This document shows positions 33,670-45,928 of a stretch of 64,000 bases of DNA, piece by piece; position 1 is the stretch's first letter, and each line of letters starts with the position of its first letter. Source of the DNA: Synanceia verrucosa. Lineage: Eukaryota; Chordata; Actinopteri; Perciformes; Synanceiidae. The stretch covers positions 16,337,007 to 16,401,006 of the forward strand of contig CM056569.1 of assembly GCA_029721515.1 (NCBI GenBank), read 5' to 3'. Made by a program: the position numbers and the translations under genes. The notes beneath the pieces were generated by a model. It saw only the letters and a list, made by a program, of their open reading frames with translations. It had not been told where the DNA came from and made no database searches.

Positions 33670-35030
33670 CTCTTCCCACTAATTTTATGATCTGCTGTGA
33701 ACACAGACTATTTTATTTTGAAATAAACTGGATATCCTGCATGATCTGCTCTGCCATCAGCAAAAAAAGAAGCTCTGTTTCGGCAGGTCTCAATATCATT
33801 CCAAGTTCAGTTGAAATTAAGGGTAAAAACATGAACATGTTCTTGCAAAAATCACCAGACATCCTCAACTGAATGACGGTGTAATAGCTATCACTTCAAA
33901 TCAATTTTAAATCATAGTTCTGTCCAACCTGTGAGAGCAAAGCCATTTAATCTTCCAGACGATGTTCGGTAGTTCATTCACTGTCAGATGCTCTTCAAAC
34001 TCCTCTTGTAGCTGAAGCCTTTTCCATATTTAATCACAGACTGCACTCCAGACTGCCAGTTGCAGATATGTCATGAAATGAGCTGAAAATAGGCCCTGCA
34101 TGTCAACAGTAGCCACCACAGCAAGAGAGAGCGAACAGAATGCAAATGAAAGAAGGAGCTTTTCAAAGCGTGCTCTCAGGTCATTTTCCCCACGCTGTGC
34201 CACGATTATGAAAATAGGGTGAACGTTTTTTCAAAGGAGGGCAATTTCAGCTCTGCTCAGGGGATCAATTTAGTGTTTGAGTCTGACGAAATGCTCCTTT
34301 AGGTTTGTCAGACGATCATTAGAGCAGCAGAGGCAGCCCTCTGGGAGGAAAATGTGTAAAAGAAATGTGGAGCAACTGAAGCTAAGGTAAATATCCCCTG
34401 AGTATTGATAGTATCAGAACAAATCATGACAGTCCTCTTTATACCTCTCCACTCTTTAATTAGCACTTAAAAGTCTTCCCACGATAGAGAAAGTACAGCA
34501 TTTCCAATATACTAAATAATTTCGGTTCATAGCTTTCTCTAACAATTATCAATATAGTCACCAAGTCCTGACTCCTGTATGACAAAGCAAATATGAAATA
34601 TTCAAATATATGGGGCTTTGAATATTAAAGATATGAACAGAAGGAGTCTGCTCTGTGCTGCCTGTCAAGGTTGAAAGGAGAAAAAGGTTGAAACCTTTAG
34701 AAACAGTGTGACGCTCAGAAAAATCAACCTTTCAGTAAAAAAAAAGTCACTTTATTCACATAAAAGTGTGAAAGTGTTAGAGACAAAAATATCTAGCTGA
34801 CGTGCAAATTAATCACACAATAAAACAAAGGCTGTGTCACACTGATCATCCCATACCACCAGTATCATGAAGCAGGTTTTCTATGAAACTTTAAATAGAT
34901 ATAGGACATTATGTAACATGATTTAAGTGCTTAACATGGCATGAGATGAAATAGTGATGTTCAGTGAGATTCAATATATTAAAACAAAAGAAAACCCAAA
35001 TATTAACTCATTGAGTGCAATTGTTGTATA
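33670..35030. other. No gene identified
   Basis: No coding exon, RNA gene or clear repeat was recognised. Confidence 0.4.
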
Positions 35031-35035
35031 TATAC

Positions 35036-35412
35036 TGTATGTCAAAGTGTTTTTTCAGTGGCTGGCACAAGAGGGCACTCTAACACAGCCTGTGAGTAAT
35101 TTTGGGGCTTCTGGGAGATGTAGTCAGAGCTTAAAGAGGGTATACGCAACAGAGATCAAAACAGGAAGTGGAGACGATCGAGATTAGAGAGCAAAATGGA
35201 CGGATTCTGGACAAAAAGTGGTGATTTTTGGTGAAAGTGTCCTTTACTCTACCTCTGATAAAACAAGAATGGAACAAGGTAAAAACAAACATTTTTTTCA
35301 TGATGAAATAGAGAGTCTCTTCTTTCATTTGAGCTGTTCAGTGTTTTCAGAGACATAGTACAAAATATTCTGTGGGTCTTGAAATATGACTCAAAGCACT
35401 TTTTCAATGAGT
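35036..35412 (-). repeat. Interspersed repeat R1, inverted copy
   Basis: This is the reverse complement of the R1 copies at 17998 and 42748, with GGGCTTCTGGGAGATGTAGT, CAAAACAGGAAGTGGAGACG and GTACAAAATATTCTGTGGGT. It shows the uninterrupted GGTATACGC site. Confidence 0.65.
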
Positions 35413-35420
35413 TAACCGTT

Positions 35421-35672
35421 AGAAGAAGAAGAAGACTTACTTTATTGATCCCTCAATGGGGAAATTACATTTTTTCACTCTGTTAGTAACTTTTTTCAGT
35501 TGCACATTACACACACAAGTCATGAAACAAACACATGCACATGCATTGGAGGAGAGGTGTCAGAGTGAGGGGGCTGCCCCTTATCCAGGCGCCCCGAGCA
35601 GTTGGGGGTTCGGTGCCTTGCTCAAGGGCACTCGGCAGTGCCCAGGAGGAGGAGCTGGCGCCTCTCCAGCTT
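35421..35672 (-). repeat. Third SINE-like family, copy 1
   Basis: It contains ACTTTATTGATCCCTCAATG, GGGGGTTCGGTGCCTTGCTC and GCAGTGCCCAGGAGGAGGAG, hallmarks of a common fish retroposon. It is truncated at the side joining the next SINE. A second copy is at 45812. Confidence 0.55.
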
Positions 35673-35689
35673 TGGGGTCTTTGGGGGGG

Positions 35690-35964
35690 TTGGAGCCTAT
35701 CCCAGCTGTCTTAGGGTGAAAGGCAGGGTACAACCTGGATAAGTCTCCACCTCATCACAGGACACATAGAGACAGACAACCACTCACACTCACATTCACA
35801 CCTACGGTCAATTTAAATTAGCCAATTAACCTAATCCCCATGCATGTTTTTGGATGGTGGGAGGAAGCCATAGACACGGGGAGAACATGCAAACTCCACA
35901 CAGAAAGGCCCCGGGCCGGGAATCGAACCCTGTACCTTCTTGCTGTGAGGCGACAGTGCTAACC
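35690..35964 (-). repeat. tRNA-derived SINE copy
   Basis: Reverse orientation: the B-box complement GGGAATCGAACCC and the body GGAGCCTATCCCAGCTGTCT are present. The very first bases of the SINE head are missing at 35964. Confidence 0.65.
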
Positions 35965-37039
35965 CTATTCGTTATATCAACTTTTAAAATGTACTGTATA
36001 GTATATTAACAGCATTCTTGGCCACTTTGGAGTCCTGCTTGTGTCCATCTGATGGCTGTCAGTCCATTATTCACTTTCTTTCAGCTAGTTGGTGACTTCC
36101 AGGTCTGAAAAGTGAAGCCAATGTTGAAACGTTTTAAAGCTGTATTCTCTCTATCAGCCAGCAGGGGGCGCCTCCTCTTGTTGTATAGAAGTCCATGAGA
36201 AAATGAACCCATTTTTCACTTCATGTATTCTCTCAGTAAACATTGTAAACATGAGTTCATGGTCTCAGTCTCTAGTTTCAAGTCTTCTTCGACACATCTT
36301 GATGTTCATTTAGTGAATTATGGTCCCATTTAGAGTCAAACAGACTATTAGCTTTAAAGGCCTTTCACACAAAGCACAGTAATGACAACCTCCCAGTAGG
36401 CCAGGGTTAGGTTGTGATTGACAGGTCGTTAGCATGGCATGGTCTGGTCTAAATGTCTGTCTTTGGTTTGGTGTTGAGCAGGTAGAGTACCAAGGCATTT
36501 TAGAGCTTTTTCACTGGAAACTGCCTGTTTAGTTCGCTGGTAAATTCCATCCAGTGAGCACATTTTGATGCTGAAGGGATGATGAGGGGAGGATGTCATC
36601 AGACGCAGCAGGAGAGTGGAGGTGTGGATTTTGCCTGTTGGAGAGAAGAAAAGCAGAGAGGAAAGGTAGGTAATAGAGAGACAGAGATACAGGCAGTAAG
36701 ATAACACAGTATTCACACTGTTGACAGCCAAGCTCTGTATGCTATTTTCACTGCTTCTCTTTAGACTGTTGCATGAAGTGCTGCAGTAACGCAGACACAG
36801 TGCTGCCCTGATTTATAGGAAGAAACAAGCTGTATTCATGTCCATGAAGAAAAACAATAGCATCAACACCTCTGTTCATTAGTGGGGAGCATATCAATTA
36901 CATGGGGAATATGTATCTGAGATGCTGGGTAATGTATGTAATATATTCTTAATTACATTAGTGACAGGGACTGTTTGATTGTTTTTTTCTCTTTGCTCAC
37001 TTTGAGCCTCTTAGTACCAGCTGAGCATGCTTTAAATAC

Positions 37040-37445
37040 TGTAGTCTGCCTGAGTATTGTTGCTGACCATGTCCATCCCTTTATGACCACAGTGGACCAT
37101 CTTCTGATGGCTACTTCCTGCAGGATAATGTTCCATGTCACAAAGCTCAGATCATCTCAAACTGGTTTCTAGAACATGACAGAGTTCACTGGACTCCAAT
37201 GACCTCCACAGTCACCAGATTTCAATCCAGTAGATCCTTTGGGATGTGGAGGAACAGAGATTCTCATCATAGATGGGCAGCAGATAAATCTGCAGCAACT
37301 GAGTGATGCTATCATGTCAATATGGAGTAAAATCTTTGCGGAATTATCCAACACTTTGTTAAGTCTGACACCAAGAATTAAGGCAGTTCTGAAGGAAAAA
37401 GAAAGTATTCATGTTTACATTGCCTTGATTGGACAGCATCACTGA
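37040..37445 (+). pseudogene. Tc1-like transposase C-terminal half, degenerate
   Basis: Recognisable in broken frames: a DGYFLQDNVPCHKAQ segment (second catalytic Asp region, about 37105-37150), then NWFLEHDR, then sequence corresponding to the SPDLNPIE region with frameshifts (about 37205-37240). A K-x-IKAVL-like end follows near 37380-37400. It is the counterpart, from a different copy, of the N-terminal Tc1 remnants at 6224 and 57538. Both ends are missing. Confidence 0.65.
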
Positions 37446-37889
37446 TGTCTAGCATCAGCTCCACACGTTACTAAAGTCTTCACCACTAAAGCCTCGTTAA
37501 CACTACACGATTTTCAGCCAATCGGCACGTTAGCAACGTTTTTTCACACCCCTTCCCCAGATCGGAGTAAGGAAGTCGTCCGTTACGTAGGTCTTTGTCG
37601 TTAAGTGTGAACACCTCAAAGACGCCTGTCAGAAGCTCGCTGGCGCTGACAAAAAATGAACATCTTGCCTTGTCAGTCGAGTCGCACTGACGTAAAAAGA
37701 GCTCCAGCCAATGAGAGCAGACGTGGTTGAAATGAGCAGCGGCTGCAGCAGCAACGACAACACTCATACTTAGGTTTTGTTCTTTCATGACATGGTAGCA
37801 CACAAACAATCTGGATGGCGTTCTGCTCCATGTTCGTTTGCAATGAAAAGCTGGAGCCACACGTTATGTACGCGCATTTTTTTTTTTTA

Positions 37890-39115
37890 AATAATGCAAA
37901 AACACGAATGATTGATTCAGTAGTGACACTATTGGCATATTTATGTATTTCTGTGTGCTTGTTCCACATTTTTACGCCTGTCAATTCTTAAAAAACACAC
38001 CATTTTTTGCTTCTTATGAAGAAATCAAATTAATATTGAGCAGAATTGAGTGCTACTGTAGAAATCTTTACAAATGGATCAAAGTATATATATATATTAA
38101 TTTTAAAATAGGCTTGGTGAGTTCCTAAAACCACTGGATGCTGCAGCCTTTAGCACACATCATTCAAGCAGGAGGAAATATTGCATGGTGACTATTTTCA
38201 GGTGCAGATTAATCCCTATTTGGTGCTCTAGTGAGTATTTGGGGCAACAGGATGGTTTTAGTGGGATAAACCAAATTCACTACAGTGTGAGTATACATAT
38301 GAAAGTAATGCCCTGCAGGATAAATAAATAGCTTTTTAAAATATATCACCAGTGCAACAGTGTGATGCATAAATCATTTTTAGACAATAATTACCACAAT
38401 ATCATGAAGGAATAAGATATCTGGCTTTGTATTTTTTAACTCTTTACATTCAAAGCTGGGACTGGTTAGTTTAATCCCCAGTATGAAGCTAACCAGTAGG
38501 ATTTTGGGAAGGACGTTACACAACGCAGTGATTTGCTAATAGCTGGTGCATCCTGGTGTTGGACAGACAGATGGACTCACTAATCAGTGTTTTCATCCTG
38601 AGTGCCCCTCCACTAATGGACCAAAAATTCAAAGGCTTCAAGGCTTTTATCTGGCCAGCAAATGGATGTCTGGTTGTGGGGTCAAATATCTGAGTGATAT
38701 TTATGTAAAACATAGAGCCATAGAAGCAGCCATGGGTGCTTATAAATGAAGCACAGGATATAGATAATGTAACCCCGTACACCCTGTCTTCCTAACATAC
38801 AGTACGTACACACAGACATGAGAGATTCTTTCTTTCAAACAGCACTAATGTGACTTCAAAAGGATGACTGTCTGTCATTAAAGCTGGCAGAAGGGAAGTG
38901 AAGGTCTGAGTGGAGGAGCAGGACACTCATTATGACTTTGAACTGTCTCTTCTTCCTCATCCATCAGTGTTTGTACAGCTGCCACATGTGCACGACTCTC
39001 TACTGTCTGGATTTGGGACTAAATTACTCTCTGATGAAAGTAATTACTTACTAGTTACATTACTTTTGGATTCCTCTGTGACATCACCTGAGATACACGA
39101 TAACTCAACTGCCAA
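37890..39115. other. No gene identified
   Basis: AT-rich sequence with no recognised exon or element. Confidence 0.4.
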
Positions 39116-39117
39116 AC

Positions 39118-39932
39118 AATTTCAAAGTAAAGGTTCTTACTCTAATAAAAGGAGAACAAGCACCAGGTAATTTCAAAATAAAGTTTCTTATTGTGATAAA
39201 AGAAGGACATACAGCAGATCATTTCAAAATAAAGTTCCTCATTGTAACATAAGGAGGACAGGCAGCAGATAATTTCAAAGTAAAGCTCCTTATTGTAATA
39301 AAAGAAGGACAGACACCAGATAATTTCAAAGTAAAGCTCCTTATTGTAATAAGGGGAGGACAGACACCAGATAATTTCAAAGTAAAGCTCCTTATTGTAA
39401 TAAAAGGAGAACAGACAGCAGATAATTTCAAAGTAAAGCTCCTTATCGTAATAAAAGGAGAACAGACAGCAGATAATTTCAAGGTAAAGCTCCTTATCGT
39501 AATAAAATGAGGACAGACAGCAAATAATTTCAAAGTAAAGCTCCTTATCGTAATAAAAGGAGAACGGACAGCAGATAATTTCAAAGTAAAGCTCCTTATT
39601 GTAATAAAAGGAGAACAGACAGCAGATAATTTCAAAGTAAAGCTCCTTATTGTAATAAAAGGAGGACAGACACCAGTTAATTTCAAAGTAAAGCTCCTTA
39701 TTGTAATAAAAGGAGGACAGACAGCAGATAATTTCAAAGTAAAGCTCCTTATTGTAATAAAAGGAGAACAGACAGCAGATAATTTCAAAGTAAAGCTCCT
39801 TATTGTAATAAAAGAGAACAGACAGCAGAAAAAAATCAAAGTAAAGCTCCTTAATGTAATAAAAGGAGAACAAACACCAGGTAATTTCAAAGTAAAGCTC
39901 CTTATTGTAATAAAAGGAGGACAGACACTAGA
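39118..39932. repeat. 51-bp minisatellite, 16 copies
   Basis: Units begin AATTTCAAAGTAAAGCTCCT and recur every 51 bases from 39118 to the last full start at 39883 (exactly 15 x 51). Outer units are more divergent than inner ones. A lost base in unit 14 is offset by a gained base nearby. Because 51 is divisible by 3, two minus-strand frames stay open (39142-39873 and 39219-39890), coding 17-residue repeats such as CCLFSFYYNKELYFEII. No start context or promoter suggests these are translated. Confidence 0.95.
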
Positions 39933-40911
39933 CCTCTATTAAAGCTGACAGGAAGCAGTGAACATCAGTCCAAACAGCCCTTCACAGTAAAATGCTTCTC
40001 ATTCTGGTTCCTTTCGATCAACAAATCTTCAGTAATGTTCATATTTCCACCCTCTAAAGACGTCTTAACCAGGTCCTTCATCTTTATTCATGAGCTCCAG
40101 CTCTAAAGTCAAAATCATGATCAAAGCTGATCAAACAGGAAAAGAGACATTTGATTTGATTTGCTGTCCTCCTGTTATAAAGACAGTTGAAGGATTTTTG
40201 ATTAGTAACTGTAATCTGATTACTAAGTTAACGATAGTTAGGGCATTACACGCATATGTAATCTGATTACAGAACTTTGTAATGCGTTATCCCCAACACT
40301 AGGACACTAGGGATGGGCATTGTTAAGGTTTTATCCAATACCGGTGCCAAACCGGTACTTTTGAAATGGTGCTGGTGCTTAAAGAATGAAAAAACATACA
40401 AACTTTATCCAAAAATGGTGTCTTTTTCAGGCATGTTGTGATGTGCAAGTTGAACAGAATATTAAATTATTTAAATAACACAAATATACAAGGGGCCTTA
40501 AGCAAAACTGAGTTTTTGTCATGCTGTTTTTCAGTAGACGTCTGCAGAAAAATGTCTTAACCCCTCCACATCGCATTGATAGGCCCCCTTTCAGCAGTGG
40601 TGGGTGGCACTGCTTGTTCTTCAAGGTTCATTTCCCAATTAATATCATCCTGTTTTTTCTCCAGTGTTTGAGAGGGGAAAGCTTTTGTTTCTAACATGCT
40701 GTAAACTTTAAAGACTGGGTATATATTTAGAGTGAGGCAGTAAGGTGTTTTTTTTGAGAAACAGTGTCAGGAGGCAGAAATGAAGGCTTTTGTAAAAATA
40801 AATACAAATTGATAAAGAGCAACAAAGTCCCAGGAAATCATATAAGAACAAAATAAAGCCTCAAACAGCCTCTCATCAAGTTGTCAACCACTGCCAAAGA
40901 TGCTTCATATA

Positions 40912-42159
40912 CACTATATTGCCAAAAGTATTCGCTCATCCATCCAAATAATCATAATCAGGTGTTCCAATCACTTCCATGGCCACAGGTGTATAAAATC
41001 AAGCACCTAGGCATGCAGACTGCTTTTACAAACATTTGTGAAAGAATGGGTCGCTCTCAGGAGCTCAGTGAATTCCAGCGTGGAACTGTGATAGGATGCC
41101 ACCTGTGCAACAAATCCAGTCGTGAAATTTCCTCACTCCTAAATATTCCACAGTCAACTGTCAGCTGTATTATAAGAACGTGGACGTGTTTGAGAACGAC
41201 AGCAACTCAGACACAAAGTGGTAGACCACGTAAACTGACGGAGCGGGGTCAGTGCATGCTGAGGCACATAGTGTGAAGAGGTCTCCAACTTTCTGCAGAG
41301 TCAATCACTACAGACCTCCAAACTTCATGTGGCCTTCAGATTAGCTCAAGAACAGTGCACTGAGAGCTTCATGGAATGGGTTTCCATGGCCGAGCAGCTG
41401 CATCCAAGCCATACATCACCAAGTGCAATGCAAAGCGTCGGATGCAGTGGTGTAAAGCATGCCACCACTGGACTCTAGAGCAGTGGAGACGTGTTCTCTG
41501 GAGTGACGAATCACACTTCTCCATCTGGCAATCTGATGGATGAGTCTGGGTTTGGTGGTTGCCAGGAGAACGATACTTGTTGGACTGCATTGTGCCAAGT
41601 GTAAAGTTTGGTGGAGGGGGGATTATGGTGTGGGGTTGTTCTTCAGGAGCTGGGCTTGGCCCCTTAGTTCCAGTGAAAGGAACTCTGAATGCTTCAGCAT
41701 ACCAAGACATTTTGGACAATTCCATGCTCCCAACTTTGTGGGAACAATTTGGAGCTGGCCCCTTCCTCTTCCAACATGACTGTGCACCAGTGCACAAAGC
41801 AAGGTCCATAAAGACATGGATGACAGAGTCTGGTGTGGATGAACTTGACTGGCCTGCACAGAGTCCTGACTTCAACCCGATAGAACACCTTTGGGATGAA
41901 TTAGAGCAGATACTGAGAGCTAGGCCTTCTCGCCCAACATCAGTGTGTGACCTCACAAATACACTTCTGGAAGAATGGTCAAAAATTCCCACAAACACAC
42001 TCCTAAACCTTATGGACAGCTTTCCCAGAAGAGTTGAAGCTGTTATAGCTGCAAAGGGTGGACCGACGTCATATTGAACCCTATGGATTAGGAATGGGAT
42101 GTCACTTAAGTTCATATGCAAGTCAAGGCAGGTAAGCGAATACTTTGGGCAATATAGTA
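40912..42159 (+). mobile_element. Tc1-like DNA transposon with complete ends, inactivated
   Basis: The left end CACTATATTGCCAAAAGTAT and the inverted right end (reverse of GCGAATACTTTGGGCAATATAGTA) are flanked by TA at 40910 and 42160. Length, about 1.25 kb, is typical. The transposase frame is continuous but has three stop codons. It belongs to a different Tc1 family from the 26083 element. Confidence 0.88.
41046..42077 (+). pseudogene. Tc1-like transposase pseudogene, three in-frame TGA codons
   Basis: Starting at the ATG at 41046, one frame runs to the TGA at 42075. It encodes a protein of typical Tc1 size that is interrupted only by TGA at 41274, 41361 and 41541. The N-terminal helix-turn-helix part includes FQRGTVIGC and SGRPRKL, a GRPR-type motif. 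The catalytic domain keeps all three acidic residues, in SDES (about 41502), QHDCAPVH (about 41775) and NPIEHLW (about 41878). There are no frameshifts, so inactivation is by point mutations only. Confidence 0.88.
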
Positions 42160-42747
42160 TATGTACTCCTGGCTCCCCCCAACCAGACCAAACCATCACA
42201 CAGGGATATGAGCAAACCAAGGGAGAAGACCATCTGCAGAAATGATCACCATCAGGTTGCAAACAGACTTCTAATATTTCATGTAAGGTTGTTAAACCTT
42301 ACAAAAATCTGAAGCTAAATGTAAACATGAACAACCTCCTGAGTCTATGAAGCAGAGATAAGTGAGACCCCCCACCAGCACACTGATGCATTGTGCCAAG
42401 TGTAAATTCATAGTGAAATTTGTCCAAAGCATCAGAGGCGTTGGAGATGAGCTCCCTTTTGTTGGAATAAAAGGTGTTGATGATCAGGGACATCAGCTGA
42501 CCCTGTACCTGACTGCACACAGGTGAAGCAAGAGGCCTGATGGACACCTTTTCATATGACCAAAAGCCCATATTAGACCCTCAAAAGACATTCTTAGACC
42601 AACGACACCAAAGATCAGCTCAGGAACCAATGACTGCAATTTCTACACCACCAAATATACGGCTTAGACAATCAAACTCACCAATGCAGGCCACGAGTGA
42701 TGAGCATTTACTCATTGAGTGCCTGCCCTTTCATGAAACAGGAAGTG

Positions 42748-43400
42748 CCTTGTTCCAGCGTTTTTGCCCACTTTGATCTTTCTAGACGCACAGAATATTT
42801 TGTACTATGTCTCTGAAAACACTGAGTAGCTCAAATGAAAGAAGAAACTCTCTATTTCATCATGAAAAAAATGTTTGTTTTTATCTTGTTCCATTCTTGT
42901 TTTATCAGAGGTAGAGTAGAGGACACTTTCACCAAAATCACCACTTTTTGTCCAGATTCTGTTTGTTTTGTTCTCTAATCTCAATCATCCCCACTTCCTG
43001 TTTTGATCTCTGTGGCGTATACCAGTGTTTCCCAACCCTGGTCCTCAAGGCACACTATCCTGCATGTTTTAGATGTAACCCTGCTCCAACACACCTGATT
43101 CAAATCAGTGGGTCGTTATCAGGCTTCAGCAGAGCTTGATGACTCGTTGATCATTTGAATCAGGTGTGTTGGAGCAGGGTTACATCTAAAACATGCAGGA
43201 TAGTGTGCCCTGAGGACCAGGGTTGGGAAACACTGGTGTATACCATCTCTTTATGCTTTGACTACAAATCCCAGAAGCCCCAGTATTACTCACAGGATGT
43301 GTGAGAGCGCCCTCTTGTGCCTGTTGCCTGCTGAATAAACACTTTGATGTGTATATATATAAGTCACTGGCACTCAAGTGGTGTATTATGAATGACGTAC
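42748..43400 (+). repeat. Interspersed repeat R1, copy interrupted by a MITE
   Basis: R1 sequence runs 42748-43022, is broken by the element at 43023-43235, and resumes at 43244 with ATCTCTTTATGCTTTGACTA and CCCAGAAGCCCC, ending near an ATGACGTACAA motif. Confidence 0.7.
43023..43235. mobile_element. Palindromic hAT-type MITE, 213 bp
   Basis: Ends CAGTGTTTCCCAACCCTGG and CCAGGGTTGGGAAACACTG are inverted copies. The two arms continue to match for about 85 bases with one or two differences, so single strands would form a long hairpin. Flanking octamers gcgtatac (43015-43022) and gtgtatac (43236-43243) are an 8-bp target duplication with one difference. R1 copies elsewhere show a single uninterrupted site. 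Confidence 0.85.
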
Positions 43401-44834
43401 AAACACGTCAACGTCACTGAAAGAGTAAAACGCGGTCGACACAAATAAAGAAGCTTCATGGCCATTTAGAAACACACAGACAACATAAAACCAGCATAAA
43501 GAGATAAATATCAGACCAGACCATCCAAACACCAGTGTAGACCATCCAAGTCTGACTCACACACTCAAAAACCTGGCTTAGACCTAAAGGGCAAAACAAA
43601 TTTTTAGTTTCTAGCATCTAATTTGTTCCAGTCCTCCCTCAAGACAAGATGAATGTTCTCTACACCATTCTGTTTCCCAATGTGTCTTTCTCAGATAAGG
43701 CTGTTCCTCAGCTCTTCACAACAACAGAGGCCCAAAAATGGGTTAATTGAAAGCAGTATCCATTGTGATTGTTGATGATTGTAATTTTAGACAAATCTTA
43801 TTTCTGTGCAGCAGCTTTCATGCTGTCCATGTACAGAGAAGTCTGTGCCCATTAAAGACTGTTAAATAAACCATAGAGAGCAGCTCAGAACTGCACTGAA
43901 GGGGATTAGCTTGTAATGGATGCAGCTTTTGCTCTCACTGCAGCACTGCAGGCTGCTTTTTATAGCAGCACCGTCCCTGAACAGTGTTTCTCTTCCAACA
44001 TGTGGGAAATGTTGTTTTGACTGAAACTTGGAGCTACACAAAGAAGCAAAGAGCAAAAACCTTCTTTTGTGTGGTTTACGCAACATCCCTTTAAATTCAA
44101 CAGCAACTATGAGCTTTGTAGTAGAAAGTTCATTTCCATAGCACTCTGTTGTGTTTTCCTCTCCTCTGTCACATTTCACAGTTTGCTCTGTGCAGGTACA
44201 ACTGATTTGTTGTTTGGAAAAATAAATAGTTATACAGTAGTACTACTCCTGTTCTATTTTTATGGTTGCCTCAGATGAAAATGTGGGAAGACTGTGGGTC
44301 AGTGAATGAACCCACGATAACAACATACAGCATATTCGTTCAGGCAGGGTAGGGACTTTATTTTGATGCGCTCATCACGCAGCCAATCACATGCAAGGAC
44401 AAACCAGGATCATACCCAAGGGGTCAGTTGTGGGTTCTCCAAGTGAGGACCACTTCCGCGTTCAAAAAGCTGCAATTCCCATCCGGCCGCTGGGGGCTGG
44501 CTCCGGAAGTGAGCGTTTCTCCATTGACCGCCATGTTAAAATAGCCGAATTTACAGCTTTAAAAAACATATTTACAGTCTGGTACATTTTAATTTTTTGG
44601 TCTCTACCGATAGTTCCCACCTCTGTGAACACTGTGAGGTGGGTGAAATTTTTTTTACCACAACCGTTTTAGTGTTATTTCGGCTTAAAATTCTTGCATA
44701 AATTAGGGCGTGGTTACGTTGAGTGACAGGTTCACAGACAGCTACCGGCAGTTAGCTCTTTGCTAAAGCGTCGTCTGAGCTAGGCTAGGCTACACCCAGG
44801 GGTCTGTGTTTGTTTCTGGCAATATGGTGTGTGT

Positions 44835-44988
44835 GGGCGGCACGGTGGTGTAGTGGTTAGCACTGTCGCCTCACAGCAAGAAGGTACCCGGTTCCCGATG
44901 TGGAGTTTGCATGTTCTCCCCGTGTTTGCGTGGGTTCTCTCCGGGTACTCCGGCTTCCTCCCACCATCCAAAAACATGCATGGGGATT
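44835..44988 (+). repeat. tRNA-derived SINE, 3'-deleted copy in the left arm
   Basis: The head GGGCGGCACGGTGGTGTAG is intact. The B box is partly lost (GGTTCCCGATG), and the copy ends at CATGGGGATTG, without body end or tail. It occupies the same site as the full SINE of the right arm. Confidence 0.7.
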
Positions 44989-45811
44989 GTTGATTGTACT
45001 AATCGACTGTCAAAGGATTGTGTGTTGCATTTTTTTCGGTGTGTAAATATCTAGTACTATTTTACTCAATACCCATAGGCTATGTAAAATACAGTTTACC
45101 TGGATGCTGCCACTTATTGGTATGTGTCGGCATATTTTGCCGCTGGCTTATAAAGACTTTATTGCCGACTCATGATCCCTGCTGACACAGATAGATGACC
45201 AGAGTATGTTGAGTCTGTTTAGTGTGGGAATACAACCTTATTTCGTATCATTGTTCTGTTTAAAAAGTCCGACATTGCATGGACAGAGATGCTCCGTCAG
45301 AAAGCGGCTGCTGTGCTGGATAAACGTTAGTGGATGGAGTGTTGAAACACGGTAACTAACATGTTAAACGATCGTTTCACAGTTAAATAGTACAAATGAC
45401 CCCCTAACTCCACCAAGTCCACCAAACCCTGTAGCTCCACCTAAAAACTCTCAATCTGAAAAGGTGATTTTTAAAACGCAGCAGCATTACGATCTGTTTT
45501 TGCTGCCTGTAGCTGCTTGTTAGCCTAGCCTAGCTGATTAGCCTTCAGCTAGCTCAGTTCGGCGCAGTTAACTTGAGTTCAGTGGGCGGGATTTCGGCCG
45601 GCTGACCCGTAAAGTCACCGCCTCTCCTCCAAATATGGAAAGTACACGCCCACTGAAATCCAAGATGGCGCAGTTAGGAGCACAAAAAGGACTGCCCCAA
45701 ACCAATGGGTGACGTCACGGGTGCTACGTCCATTCTTTTTACAGTCTATGATCATACCATTATGTGAGAGAAGGACAGGCGCTCCAAAGACAACAAGTTA
45801 GAGAAAGATGA

Positions 45812-45928
45812 ATTACTTTATTAACCTCAGCAGTGCCCAGGAGGAGGAACTGGCATCTCTCCAGCTACCAGTCCACTCCCCAGACTTGGTCCGAACTGGA
45901 CTTGAACCAGCAACCCTCCGTTTCCCAA
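45812..45928 (-). repeat. Third SINE-like family, copy 2
   Basis: It shares CAGCAGTGCCCAGGAGGAGG and CTCTCCAGCTACCAGTCCAC with the 35421 family, followed by a B-box-like GGACTTGAACCAGCAACC complement. Confidence 0.55.

Noticed and set aside
39142..39890. Two long overlapping minus-strand open frames (243 and 223 codons)
   Set aside because: They arise from a 51-bp tandem repeat whose length is divisible by three. No promoter, splice site or start context supports a gene.
39118..39932. Regular repeats considered as a CRISPR array
   Set aside because: The units abut with no unique spacers, and the genome is a vertebrate one.
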